A DNA stretch of 64,000 bases from Metallyticus violacea. Its lineage: Eukaryota > Arthropoda > Insecta > Mantodea > Metallyticidae. Both the position numbers and the translations under genes were made by a program. This document shows positions 25,920 through 37,450 of the stretch, in pieces. The first letter of the stretch is position 1. Each line of letters starts with the position of its first letter. Below the pieces are notes generated by a model. The model did not search any database and was not told the origin of the DNA. It worked only from the letters and a program-made list of their open reading frames with translations. Location: NCBI GenBank assembly GCA_030762175.1, contig CM060840.1, positions 39,438,501-39,502,500 on the forward strand, in the 5' to 3' direction.

Positions 25920-28900
25920 ATCAAGAGCTCTGGGCTGTAGAACTTATAAACAAAGCATGTTCATAATTAATAAAAATCAAGTGCAAAATACTATTCCATA
26001 CCGTAGAAGGTGTGAACTCTCAAGAATCCTTTTAGATAACTGTTAATTATATAAATTTCGGTTAATGTAATTTAATTCTGTTGAGTAGTTCATTGAATAC
26101 CTGAACTGCAAAGCAGTAAGCATCCTTCTGAAAGAATTGCATTGAGTAAACCGACGGATGCAAATAATTCCTCTTTCTAGTATTGAGTCTGTGTACACTG
26201 AAATTCGATTCAAAACTTTAGAGATTATCTACCACATAATACTGAGGCGTGAGAGTAATCAAATTTACTGTTTTGAAAAGAGCTCTACAAGTCTACAAAT
26301 TCTATTCACAGTTTATACAGAAAAGGCTATCCCAAAAAATAATCTCACACTTCATTACGGATTGAAAGTATGCAAAATATACAAACGTAAGGCATTCTTA
26401 TGTAGATCACACACAGCCTGCTCGCGCCCGTGACGTCATGATCACTGATGTCAGCGCCGAACCTGCACTCTGAACTAACTGAAAGAAAGACCTACTTGGA
26501 TACATCTCGTGTCCAGTTGAAAGCGGCGTGAGTCTATAGTTCTGTACGAACATTAGCTAAACATTTTACTTCTAAATCTCTCCTTTTAACGTTGAAATGT
26601 AATAATTTCCAGTTAACTATCCGTCAATTATTCAATTCAAAGGAGCCTTCTTATTTCTGTTTTTGCATTTTAATTATGTAAACATTGTTGCATTTAATGG
26701 CAACATATAATTATGTCATTTGTATTATTTGTGACAGTTTTCTAGTCATGTTTCTTCGGGTAGGAAAATATGTCCCTTTATACCATATCGCCATTAGTTA
26801 GCGGCTTCTTCATTGGAGAATTATTATTGCAATTAATTAATTTTAATAGTCTACTGGTGATTTATGAAACGTCTACGTCTGTCCGTTTTAATATTACTGT
26901 TGTTTATGAGTAATTCCTTGATAGTAACCTATCATTTGAATTAAGGCCTGTTGGATTGTTGGACGCCTCAAGTACTGCAGTCATCTGCTGTTATAGATCG
27001 CCCTAACATCCTCTGATGGGATAGTAGATTGGAAGGATGTACAGTAAAAAGGGGGCTTGTAATAATCTTTAAAATAGAAAATAAAATATAATTATTTAAG
27101 CAAACGACCCTCTAAATTGCTTAAGAGCTATTTTAAAGTAAATAAATTTGTTTAGCCCATTTCTTTATTGCAGACTTACTACACAGAAAACTCCTAACCA
27201 AAAATTGTCATTCTTGATTTACGTATATAATATGAATAAATTTTATATTTCAAGAACCATGCAGGTACAAGAGGGTTTTATTTGGCAGCTCTGAAAAATT
27301 GCAGCATGTTAAGTGCGACCAACCAGAGGGGTACGCTTGGATAATGAACTCATAAAGATTGAATCGATTTGAAATCTATGAATAGAAGGTAAAAAGGAAC
27401 AATGTGTAGTGAAGCGAATATTAATACGCATGAATCCCATAACGCAAAATAATTCGTGCATAAATGAATGAAATACTGCACCTGGAACAATTATTACAGT
27501 TACCAGCTTCTTTTTGTGATCTTCTATACGCTACCTGTTCAGTCTCCCGCGTCCTGTTTTCTGTCAGAAAAAAACATTAATACAACGGTATATTGCAGAA
27601 AAGAAAGAAGGGGAATCAACAGAGAGAAAGAAATGCTTGAACCCATCCGCGAGAGAGATAAGGGGAAAAACTGTAAAAGGGAGATCCCCTACAATCAGCT
27701 TTAATGTTAATTATCTTATATCGAGTTTTGGCAGTAGACACAAATTTATCATAAAATTAGTTCGTATATATTTAGATATTTAACCAGTTGGAACTGCTTT
27801 ACTGGAAAAACTAATTAAAAATGATATGAGAACGATCAGATTTAAATGTGGTGTTGAGTTTAGAAAGTAGGGTTCACTAAATTAATTCAGTTATATATTA
27901 GCAAACGTACAATACCCATATTGTACCACTGTTCTTAAGCCCTTCAATTATAAAACATAGCTTATAATATGCCTTAGATTTAACATTAACTTCTATATAC
28001 AACATGCAATACCACTAACAGGCAAGCAGGTAATTTAATATTACTCTCCACCTGAAAGCTGCATATAGGCAAGAATTTAAAATGTAACCCATATAAATAA
28101 TATGTAAACAAAAATAACACCAGTATTAAATTAAGCTAGTAAACTATCACAAAACATAAAAATACATTTACAATGACAATTAAAAGCATATAAACATATA
28201 GCTAATTGCTCTTTTCAAAACTTTGATGAACTATTATAGTGGCCAATAGTTATGTTTAAATTTAATTATAGTAATAATGTATCATAACTAACAATGGAAC
28301 ATTTACTACCATAGACGCGAAGTTACCTTAGTATCAACCATACAGTGTAGCTGATTCTGAACACTATGTAGCGTTTTGAGTTTGCAGATCAAAAGCTATC
28401 GCTGCAATGACCTATTTTTACTGTTGGTTATTATTGCCTTGTCTTTATTGCTTTTTCTTTGCAGGGTTTGTGGTTAAAGAAACCAACATTAACTTAGCTT
28501 TGCAGCTAAGGCTTTTTACAAAGAAAAACCTCTTAATAAGACTGACCAATAACATGGATCGAATGTGAGCATCTAGTGTAAGTCAACTAAATACTCGTTT
28601 AACTATCTGACTCTTATTTATTTTATCGGATTATTTATTTAAGCGATCATAAGCAGCTGTATATAAATCTAAGTTACAACACTATTTAGATAAGAGTTTG
28701 TAGTAAACAACTTAAGCAATCTTCCTGCCTTCATTACTGTTCATAATTCACCCTTAAAATGAAAAGAGAAAATGTTTGACATTCTTAAAAACATAAGTAA
28801 CTGCATTGCTATTCTTTCCTTTTTAATATTAGTTGGGAATCATGTTTTGTTAGGAGCTAAAGAAATATTACATAACAAAACTACTTTGCTCTGATGACCT

Positions 28901-29975
28901 CTGTAAGCAATATATTGCTTTTCTTACGCATGGCAAATGAAAGTGCGAGTCGTTCTCCCGTAAAATATTTCCGTCTACTAAAGTTCTCTTAGGCACGTGG
29001 GAGGCCAACATCTGGCTAGGATTGAAACGTAAACGCTTTGCACATCGCAAGAGAAAAAATGAGCGGCGCGTTACTATGTGCGTTGCACGAGTGTTCTGAA
29101 TGTAGTCTTTATGCGTTCTAGAGTTTAATAAGTTCGGAGAGCTAGGGACTGAAATTTATTTCCGTTAGCTTTACTGGAAAAGTATAGTTCTCTTGTACAT
29201 AACAATCTCATTTCCTTCCTCACATGAAAGCTCAAATTGCAAGGATAATTGTTTCCGACGACTGCAACCCTTCCGCGTTAGAACTGACGAGGGAAACATA
29301 GGGCAAGGAAGGAAGCTGAGTATTTAATTGTCAATGACTTTTATTTTCAATGAATATTTTGTCTTGCTACGAAAGTGAAATAATGGATATTTTTTGTATT
29401 AGTCTTCAATTTATTCATGCTTATAATGGGAACCTTTTATATAAGCTTTTGGTGCAGATAAACTTTCATTTTTTAGGGAAGTTGATGTTAAAATGAATTA
29501 AATGCTAAAGAGTGCCCATACTATACAGTGTATTAATATGAGTCATAATATTTTCATAAAACATTGTCATTTTTTTATATTTGCTTAGTTTAGCAAAGGT
29601 TAATATACAAACTAAAATAAAGAAAAAATATACAAAGTAGAACCAAAAACTCTTCTGTAAAGATGTGTTGAAAATGAAGCGTATGTGAGATAGTCAGGAA
29701 TATATAGTTTAGATTTATTGAGGATGTTTCCGTATACCAACATAAACGGCACACCATTTACACTTTGCTGCAACTGCGAGACTGCATTTATCTCGAACAT
29801 AATGTCAACGATGTATAGGCCAAGTGGGTCTGTACCTTGGCCTCCAAGATCAGATATAAATAACTAGGTACATCTGAAAAGCTAGTGTACAGCACCCTGG
29901 TGACACAATCGAAGAACTGAATAAGGGAATTGATTCCTTCCTCTCTGTTTAAAGAATGAACACAAATATTTTATT
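25920..29975. other. AT-rich stretch without supported genes
   Basis: The stretch is mostly AT-rich with no recognisable coding or repeat family. A more GC-rich segment at 26410-26560 includes a full CRE palindrome, described separately. The 28868-29050 minus frame and the 27468-27704 plus frame have no known domain; the latter is rich in charged residues from a purine-rich tract. Confidence 0.6.
26431..26438. promoter_or_regulatory. CRE palindrome (possible CREB/ATF site)
   Basis: The perfect octamer TGACGTCA is followed 9 bases later by the half-like TGATGTCAG, inside a locally GC- and CpG-richer stretch of about 150 bases. CREB/ATF proteins bind this octamer. There is no gene beside it to regulate, so function is not shown and chance is possible. 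Confidence 0.3.
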
Positions 29976-30018
29976 AAAACGCTTTCTAGTGATATATATA
30001 TATATATATATGAAACAT

Positions 30019-30160
30019 AAAAATAAAGAAACACTATTAACAATGTAACAAATTAACACTAATAATAAAAGTAGATAAAGATAAAACACAGAGAAAGAGT
30101 TACACTTGAAATTGCTATATTTCGAACTACTGCGAGTTCTTCAATGGCAAGAAGCTAGAC
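30019..30160. repeat. 142-bp dispersed repeat, copy 1
   Basis: This segment is repeated at 62947-63088 in the same orientation with no indels and only one visible difference (gagttacac here, gagtcacac there). Both copies have an AT run just to the left. On the minus strand the text gaagaactcgcagtagttcg followed by aaatatagc recalls the segment after the coding region in Penelope-like elements, but that is only a resemblance. No coding capacity is visible. Confidence 0.9.
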
Positions 30161-30190
30161 GAAATATATATATATATATATATATATATA

Positions 30191-31522
30191 CGTGGTACGT
30201 CCAGAAAGTAAGTTCCGTTTGGTAATAAAATTAAATTGTGTACAGATACAGAAAAATTATTTATTGCACAAAATTCTACAACTCTTAAACTACTTTTCCA
30301 CATAACTGCCGAAATTTTGCAGGCATTTGTCATAGCGTGGCACAAGTTTTTATATACCTTCTTCATAGAAGTTTGCCGCCTGTGTCTTCAACCAGTTGGA
30401 AACATTTTCTTTCAGTTCTTCGTCATTGTTGAAGTGTTGACCGCCAAGGAAAGACTTGAGATGTAAGAACAGATGAAAGTCGCTAGGAGCGAGGTCAGGA
30501 CTGTACGGAGGATGATCAAAAACTTCCCAGCCAAATCCCTGTAGGAGGTTTTTCGTCACATTTGCAGTGTGTGGTCGTGCGTTGTCGTGAAGAAAAACAA
30601 CACCTTTTGACAGCAATCCTCGGCGCTTATTCTGTATTGCGCGGCGCAATTTCCTAAGTGTCTCGCAATAAACATCTGATTTGATTGTTTGACTACGCGG
30701 TAAGAAATCAATGAGTTAGATGCCTGTCCAGTCCCAGAACACTGTGCACATCATTTTTCGAGGTGTCAAGATTTGTTTCGGCTTAACCTTTGCTGGGGAT
30801 GAAGTGTGCCTCCATTCCATTGATTGCCGCTTACTTTCAGGGGTGTCGTAAGAAACCCAAGTTTCATCTCCTGTGACAATCTGTGTCAGAAATTCTTCGC
30901 CGCCTTCCTCATAACCAGTCAAAAACTGAAGTGCACTACCCATCCGTTTTGTTTTGTGTTGCTCAGTAAGAATCTTTGGTACCCAACGTGAGCAAAGTTT
31001 ACGAAATTTCAGTTTTTCGGTAACAATTTCATGAATTAGTGATCGTGAGATTTGGGGAAATTCCATAGCGAGAGCACTAATTGTAAACGTGCGGTTTTCC
31101 TGGATCTTGTCATCAATCGCGTGAACCAGTTTTTCTGTAACCAAAGATGGACGCCCACTTCGTTCTTCATCGTGCACTTCACTACGTCCTTCATTGAACT
31201 GTCGGACCCATTTTCTCACCGTTGAATCACTCATCGCATTTTGTCCGTAAACTTCGCAAATTTGCCGATAAATTTCAATTGGTTTCACTTTCCTAGCATT
31301 CAGAAAACGAATCACAGATCTGATTTCACAAGCGGCGGGATTTTCAATCAACACCGACATTGTAAACAAGCACAACAAAGCGTACGTGGCTGACAGCGAT
31401 CTCCAAATGGCGCACGTTTCTTCTCCTTGATACAGAGCGTCTACCGCGCATGTGCAGAACTGCGATCGCAGCGCTGCAGCGGAGATAAATTGAAACGGAA
31501 CTTACTTTCTGGACGTACCTCG
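30191..31522 (-). mobile_element. Mariner transposon, nearly intact
   Basis: The element is 1332 bp long with 30-bp terminal inverted repeats at 30191-30220 and 31493-31522. They differ at one base, the third (T against A), and begin cg(t/a)ggtacgtccagaaagt. TA flanks each side (30189-30190 and 31523-31524), the usual mariner target duplication, although here the surrounding DNA is itself a TA repeat. One transposase frame lies between the ends on the minus strand. Length, ends and coding layout are those of a full mariner. Confidence 0.96.
30290..31360 (-). pseudogene. Mariner transposase with two premature stops
   Basis: The frame runs from ATG 31360 (MSVLIENP) to TAG 30290-30292, 356 codons in one unbroken frame, close to the usual 340-355. 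The N-terminal third has two helix-turn-helix units (KVKPIEIYRQICEVYG, STVRKWVRQFNEGR) and the linker VHDEERSGRPS. The signature WVPKIL stands where relatives have WVPHEL. The catalytic triad is D,D34D: VTGDETWV (residue 165), FLHDNARPH (259) and SPDLAPSD (294). Two stops interrupt it: TAA at 30716-30718, after WDWTGI, and TAA at 30350-30352, after FYEEGI. The second replaces a position that is usually glutamine, consistent with a C-to-T change. An upstream in-frame ATG at 31378 is possible but adds residues not usual in the family. The copy cannot make full-length enzyme but could be mobilised in trans. Confidence 0.93.
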
Positions 31523-31654
31523 TATATATATCACTAGAAAGCTTGAAATATCGTTGTTGTAACTAATTTGGACTACGCACCTAGTGTACAAAGGAGAAAA
31601 GAGAAAGATGTGCCCACTTGTACGAGTAACTAAGGCAATAGGACATCTTATCAT

Positions 31655-31910
31655 TAGTCGTTAAGGTGCGGACTTGTGAGCCGGAGGTTGGGGTTCGATT
31701 CCCACCAGGACCGTCCTCCATGACTAAGGGTTTTTCAGGTTTTCCTCAGTCCTCATGAATGGTAAATGCCGGCTAAATTTAGGTCTGGAACGTTTCCTTC
31801 CTTAAAAAAAAAATCTTTCACAGTTTATCATTTCATCTCATGTATCATCTCATGTGTCCATCGCCTGTGGTACCTCAGTAGTAAAAACAGGCGTTAAACA
31901 CTAATAAAAA
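31655..31910 (+). mobile_element. SINE, type A, plus orientation
   Basis: The tRNA-like head begins gtcgttaaggtgcggacttg and carries a perfect B box, ggttcgattcc, at 31692-31702. The body contains gggtttttcaggttttcctc, aaatgccggctaaatttagg and, near the end, ccatcgcctgtggtacctca, then the tail aacactaataaaaatg. It matches the minus-strand copies at 41.0 and 59.3 kb along its length. The first part of the head (A box) is missing compared with the 41.0 kb copy. Confidence 0.85.
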
Positions 31911-32067
31911 TGTACATTATCTCTCAAATTGTTTATTTGTAGACCCAAATTAAGTGAGACAATTTTGCTTCTGTAGTCATGTACTTTTCATCCTTTTATT
32001 TGTACCATCACTGTATAATCAAAAAACATAATCCCCAAACGCATTTTGTTACTAGGTAAACGCTAGG

Positions 32068-32092
32068 TTCTTCTTCTTCTTCTTCCTCTTCT

Positions 32093-32123
<31 letters not shown>

Positions 32124-32124
32124 T
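32068..32124. repeat. TTC-rich polypyrimidine microsatellite
   Basis: Runs of TTC broken by TCC and CTC units. Such tracts are common in animal genomes. It lies between two SINEs. Confidence 0.9.
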
Positions 32125-32164
32125 CCTCTTCACTAATAGTTACAAAATCCCTTTCATATCTGCT

Positions 32165-32340
32165 TCCTAAGCGGCGGACTCTGGTTCGATTTCCGATTAG
32201 GTTCGATTTCTGATTGAGATTTTTTAGGAGTTTTCCCTCGGGTCTTAAGGGGAATGTTTGGGAAACTTAGGCCACAAAGTTCCGTGAGCTCTTATGACTA
32301 AATTATCATCTATCATCCCCGAGCAGCGATCTTTGGGATA
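32165..32340 (+). mobile_element. SINE, type E, copy 1
   Basis: A B-box-like ggttcgattt lies at about 32183. The text after it, gagattttttaggagttttc, ccctcgggtc, ggaatgtttgggaaacttag and tgagctcttatg, matches the copy at 53.1 kb in order and spacing. ggttcgatttc is repeated once within 30 bp, suggesting a small internal duplication in this copy. The A box is not clear. Confidence 0.65.
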
Positions 32341-32774
32341 AAGTAATTTTGCCTCCCAGGCATACCAATCTCAGAAGTCGGCTACACTCTCGCCTGGCTG
32401 GGGGTTATCTTACAAGTTCGAATAAAAAGAGTAATATTGGGAGAAAAGGGTTACTTTACAATCTTCGAGCGTTTTCTTTGCTAACGTTTCATTGCAAAGC
32501 TAATGAGAGACGTTATTTCGGTGGTGGTAAAATATTAGGCTCAGGATTTTGCTAATGCTCGCTTTTATTTGCTATTTGAAAGGCATGTAACATATTAATA
32601 TGCTTTAAACAGCAGGGACTTTAGTCACATGAAATAAATGTTAGACACCATTTAACATGTTGTCGTAAGTAATAAATATTTCTTCGCATGCTCCTTGTGT
32701 GTTAATTATAACAGCTTCTTCCACAATGTTTCATTTTATTTATTTGTAAACTTGAGTACTAGCGTCTGTATCCC

Positions 32775-33695
32775 AGAGGCGTATCTACCTCTTGAAACAA
32801 ATGGGTGCAAGATCCGGGCTATACGACGGATGAGCAAGAACCTCCAAGTTTTCCAGAAGGGCTGCTGTGACATTCACTGTATGCGGTCAAGCGTTGTTAT
32901 CATGCAGATGGACACCACATATCAACAATCTCCCCTATTTTATTCTGAATTGCACGTCAAAGCTGTTTCCAAGCCTAATATGCAGAGCATTATATCAAGT
33001 GTAGTGAAGTGAATCAGAAGAAGCCCTTATCTGTTCAAAAAAAAAAAAAAAATAACGGATGTCATGAATTCATGCTGAAATTGAACTACCTTGAGTTCAG
33101 AAAGGTGGTAATAAACTATTTCAAAGCGGAACTGCATTCATTCTTGTGCGTTGCGTTGGAGAAAGTAAAGTGCGAAACCTATCCGTTATGTTTTGTGTTC
33201 ATTCGTTAACATTTTGAACACCGAAAGCGCGTACAAAGGTCTATACTTTAATGTTTCAGTCATGGCTTCATGAATGGTCATCTTAGACACTTTACATATA
33301 ATGTCATTCAATTATCATATCACACTTCGATTGGGCCGAATTAGTTTCTCAATTGTGTGAAGAAAATCATTAGAGGTAACAGAAAGTCCACCACTTCTTT
33401 GGCCTTATGAATCTCAGTCCTGACTTCAGAGAATTGATGACAAAAATTTTATTTATATAATTTCTTAAACCCCAACTATTTAGCTGTGCATGTCCACTGG
33501 ACGCTCAGCTTTTGTTATGACGAAGCGCACCTCGCATTTGGAAGAACTGAAGATCGGTGCATTCATTCCCAATAGTCATTACTCGCAAGGAGAAACGAAA
33601 AGGATCAAGGTCAAAGCCATTAAATGTATAAAATGTTTACCTTTCGGCATATATGCCATGTATCTTTACTTTCCGGACAAACCAGATATGCAACT
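32775..33695 (-). mobile_element. Second mariner, old and decayed
   Basis: Reading the minus strand, a degenerate terminal repeat near 33663-33693 (tttgtccggaaagtaaagat) matches the 30.2 kb mariner's terminal repeat. Transposase text follows: RSGGLSVTSNDFLHTIEKLI (about 33405-33345), MTIHEAMTETLKYRPLYALS then VFKMLTNEHKT (about 33290-33200), RAIQNK (near 32950), and LHDNNA, PHTVNVTAALLENLEVLAHP then SYSPDLAP (about 32900-32785). These correspond to successive parts of the same transposase family. Stops, frameshifts and a loss of about 100 bp relative to the intact copy show it is long dead. The left terminal repeat was not found. Confidence 0.85.
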
Positions 33696-33699
33696 CCCC

Positions 33700-34627
33700 T
33701 TCATTTGTGAATATTATCTGGTCGTCATCAAACATTAAAAAGGATATGAATATATGATAAAATAGTTAAAAAAGAACTTGGAAATCTCTCAAATCCCACT
33801 AGTAGATGAATGTATAAAATAACCTGAACGAGAGAAAAGGCAACGAAAGCAAGAATTATTTAACAGAAAATCCCCAAATATCAGATGGAGGTTAAATAGT
33901 TTTTGAAGAAGGTGAGGTACCTAAAGCTGTTTTGAATGGATGTCATTGGGTTTCTGTACATTAAGCTGGGTCTTTTCTTAAAATCTGATTGGAAATTTTA
34001 ATTTCGGTCGTTCATAACCACTTTGTGAAACTTTGGGAAAGCGCTATTAGTTAATTTTTATGAAAAGAATGTTTATGCATTGATAAAAACCCTTCAGCCA
34101 ATATATGGATTTTGTTTTCAATCGCAACAAAATGTATTAGGAAAGAATCATGTAAAATAGCTGAATTTTTGCAAAAATATTGGTACTGTCAACAATTAAA
34201 TGTATGTTTTCTTAGAAACAATAAAACAAACATTTTTCATAGCTTTTTCTAAAGGCTTGTTCTATACTCTAATATCACTTGCAATTGCAGCTGATCGTGT
34301 CCCTTGCATTGCAGGATACTTAACCTAGAACCTCATTAGCTTCCATTCATACTCATTCACTGAGAAATATACAGGATGCTGCGTGTCCGATTAGTCTCGC
34401 GTTAACTGCCTTTGCATTGCTTTTGAAATATTATGTCAGTGTTCTTCATTAAATATATACTTGATTCGCTCTCCGGTATGTACAAGGTCAGTTGCATTGG
34501 GTGACAGGAAGTATGCAGCTTATATGTCATAAATAGCTCTGCAATTATCATTTGGCTTTCCTTCGTTTGTTTTGTTACGTTTATATATCGAGCTAAAACC
34601 GCTGGTATTTAATCCCTTTCCTTTGCA

Positions 34628-34668
<41 letters not shown>

Positions 34669-36200
34669 AGTAGATCACAGTCAAAGCTCTGCGGTAGTGC
34701 TTAACTTAATGAATTTCGGAAAGTTATTCACCTGCATGACTAATAGACAGAGATCTAGAAATTACGATAATTTAAGGGAAGATGGGAGGCAACATTTTAC
34801 ATTTGTTGACATTTTTTCAAATAACGAATTACAAAAAAATGTCCACCTTTTATGAATTATGTAATACACTTTTTATTGCTATAGGTAAAAATAATGAATT
34901 TTTATATTTGAAAATACATTTGTATAGATTAAAAAAATCTGATTTTTGCACCATTCATTTCAAAATGATATAGCTTTCGAACCAATCGAACTAGAAGGTT
35001 CTGTTTTTACCATTCGCTAGAGGAAAGTTTGCTTTTGCTGTTGGCTATTCTGACTTGAACAATTCCTAATTATAATACAGGAATGCATTAGGTTCCGGGT
35101 TGGAGCTTTGAGTGAGTTTTTAAGAATTGTTTCCTCGATTGCAATTTTTTAAAAACTCCATTTTTCCTCCTCTACAGAAAAAAATAGCTACTGCATCAAT
35201 TACCTTGAAATATTCAATGATGTTTGAAACTATTGAAATAGAATAATGAAGAAAATGTCAAAAACTAGGAATTATGCAAAATTTTGCATAAAGTTTTGGA
35301 CAAAAAATAAACTTCAAATAAAAAAGATTTTTGTACCACTGTTTAATTATATTTATTTTGCATAAAATGCGTTAAAATAATATTTTCAAGTTTCATTATT
35401 GGAGCTCTAATGGCTCTGCCACAATATCAATAAAACTTAGCTAATTTAAGATTGGTAACATAGTGTCTTCCAGCTCCCTTTAAGATGCTTGTCTGAATTT
35501 ATTTAGCACAAAGAAGGATTATCGAACTTATAAAAATCTAATAGTTCTATGCTTGTTTTTTGTATTCATAACATATAAATACGTACACTATAACATAATA
35601 AAAGAAAAAAAAAACTGCCACACATAAATTCAAAATTCAGGAAGTCCTGCATACTAATTTTCAGAAATTAAATTTCAATATGCTTGAATATCTTGTGTTT
35701 CTAACTGGAATGTGCACAAGTATACACAAAATAGTACACACAGATGTATATAGAAACCTAACAAAAAAAAAACTCAAAGCTGATAAAAGAACAAAAACTC
35801 CCAATTCGATATTTATTTATATTAATAAATTTACATTAATAATAATTAGCAATGTGTGATAATATTACCCGTTAATTTTAATTCTTGAATTAGAGACTAT
35901 ATTGCATTTCAGTTCCAAACCAAATTTTCCAAGCTTTTTCATGGTATTCTTTATAGTCTAGGAAAATATGAGTCAGAGAGGCAGAAGAGTACTAGCCACG
36001 CAGTTCGCTTCCAAAAGATAACATACTTTGCCAGGGAAACTATAGCGGTATACCTATTTGAAAAATTCCTTTGGAACGAATTCTGGCTGCATTCAATTTG
36101 AAATTAATTCACCTGACTTCAACTCATGCACATTGTAAATTTTACTATATTTCGTTTTCTCATAATTCATTGTTTGTATAAATGCTACTAGCATTACTCT
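33700..36200. other. AT-rich stretch without supported genes
   Basis: A TC dinucleotide run of about 39 bases lies at 34630-34668. Nothing else is recognisable on either strand. Confidence 0.6.
34630..34668. repeat. TC microsatellite
   Basis: About nineteen uninterrupted TC units. Runs of this kind (GA/CT) can bind GAGA-type factors in insects, but there is no gene context here. Confidence 0.95.
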
Positions 36201-36218
36201 AATGCTTCGCGAACTTCA

Positions 36219-36252
36219 GTGGCCCGCGGACATACTTTGAGAACCTCTGCCC
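36219..36252 (-). mobile_element. Solo hAT-like transposon end
   Basis: On the minus strand the segment reads cagaggttctcaaagtatgt followed by ccgcgggccactg. The pattern CAG-GGTTCTCAAA followed by a GC-rich CCGCGGNCC block is typical of the termini of many hAT elements and their short derivatives. No matching opposite end was seen within several hundred bases to the left, so this may be a solitary or broken end. Confidence 0.45.
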
Positions 36253-36929
36253 TAGACATTTCAACAGATCAATAAAGAGCACTTAAATCACATATGCTAT
36301 TATTACGTAATAGTATATATGATTCTTGTCATATATGCTGAATCAATCGGTCTAGTGGCAAATAATAATTGAAGCTAACATGCCAAAAATAATATTAAAT
36401 TTCTTATCCAGGGGAAATTGTATGTTTTTTTGATCCCAATGTAACGATATGAGTGCCACAATAAATGTCATGGAAAACCCTGCAGTTTAGTTTTAATTAA
36501 TATTCCACACAGAAAGATCTTGCTGACACCTGTTTTTTGTACGACTACAAATCTTCCTAAGTTTTACAACGTAATGGTTCTTCGTCCATTTTCGAGGGGA
36601 GATTCTTATTACTAAGCAAATGTCTTATCTCTCCTTGCTTGTGCAGAATGCAGCGCAGTGACGTGCTTGCGCATATGAATTTTGCATTTGAACCTCTCAG
36701 CCAAAACTTTATCGATAAATTCTTGGCGTTCGTGAAACTTAATACTTATAATAGCCCATGGCGCTAAGCCTAGGAAGAAGGGACAGAATTTGCTGCCACG
36801 TTAATTTTTGCAGTTCCGACTTTTTTATGTACTGCATGATGTATACACTTGTTAGCTGTGGAAGGGTGTAACAAAGAGTAAAGGGAATTAGTGGGAGATT
36901 GTGGATGAACTTTGTTATATTTTCCCTCC

Positions 36930-37220
36930 CTGCAGAGCTTGGCTTAGGGGGCGGCGCGCGGCCGCATTATCTCTGATATAGGCGCCATATTGGGGTGAGG
37001 GGGGCCCTCTAGCGGGACAGAACAGAATACTAAGAGCCCAAAATTAGGCGTGCCCAAGAGCATCGCCCTCTCTGAATCTTGTGGGAATAGCTTTTAAATC
37101 TTCTCGCAGTAGGGAGGGCCAGCATTGCCCTTCTCCAGTTACATCTTAAGATAGGGACCTGCCTGCATCAATTCATCCGGAGGCTAATATTTCTCACTTA
37201 GCGAGTCTTTGGAAGAGACC
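36930..37220. other. CpG-dense GC-rich patch
   Basis: The segment contains gcggcgcgcggccgc (with a GCGGCCGC octamer at 36958-36965), ggcgccatattggggtgagg and ggggggccctctagcgggac. It is far more GC-rich than the DNA around it. No open frame with a domain crosses it. It could be an unmethylated promoter-type patch, a piece of a GC-rich repeat, or the edge of an unseen gene. Confidence 0.5.
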
Positions 37221-37450
37221 CTAACCCTACTGAGTGCCTGTTAAGTACTTTTAAATTCCGATGTATACTATGCAATATTTAAAATAGCGTCAATAAAAAC
37301 ACAATCATTTTAGAAATATGTACTAAACTAATTACTTACAATTCCTTTTCTCCCAGTTTTCTTTTAAATTCATATTTCGTTATATTATTTTGTTGAATTC
37401 CCTATTTGCATTTTGCTTCTTTTTTTTTTTGAATTTTTACTTCTTTACTT

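Larger units (their letters stand above)
29981..31542. mobile_element. Nested block bounded by 20-bp inverted repeats
   Basis: The sequence gctttctagtgatatatata at 29981-30000 is the exact reverse complement of 31523-31542. Between the arms lie, in order, a TA run, the 142-bp repeat (30019-30160), a second TA run and the mariner (30191-31522). The layout suggests the mariner jumped into the TA run of an older element whose ends are the ctttctagtga arms. Part of each 20-bp match is the TA repeat itself, so only the outer 11-12 bases are strongly informative. Confidence 0.5.

Noticed and set aside
25401..25940. Open frames of 158-179 codons on both strands (MYVC and YIHT repeats)
   Set aside because: They are produced by the GTAT tetranucleotide array; every frame of such an array stays open. 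Not genes.
31692..31702. Perfect RNA polymerase III B box suggesting a tRNA gene
   Set aside because: The head does not fold as a complete tRNA and is followed by a repeated non-tRNA body shared with 41.0 and 59.3 kb, so it is a SINE. The same reasoning applies to the B boxes at 10707 and 16793.
33490..33738. Minus-strand text DDQIIFTNEGELH resembling the segment after the YADD box of a LINE reverse transcriptase
   Set aside because: The same stretch contains tttgtccggaaagtaaa, matching the terminal repeat of the 30.2 kb mariner at the place where a mariner end is expected. Neighbouring frames are transposase, not reverse transcriptase.
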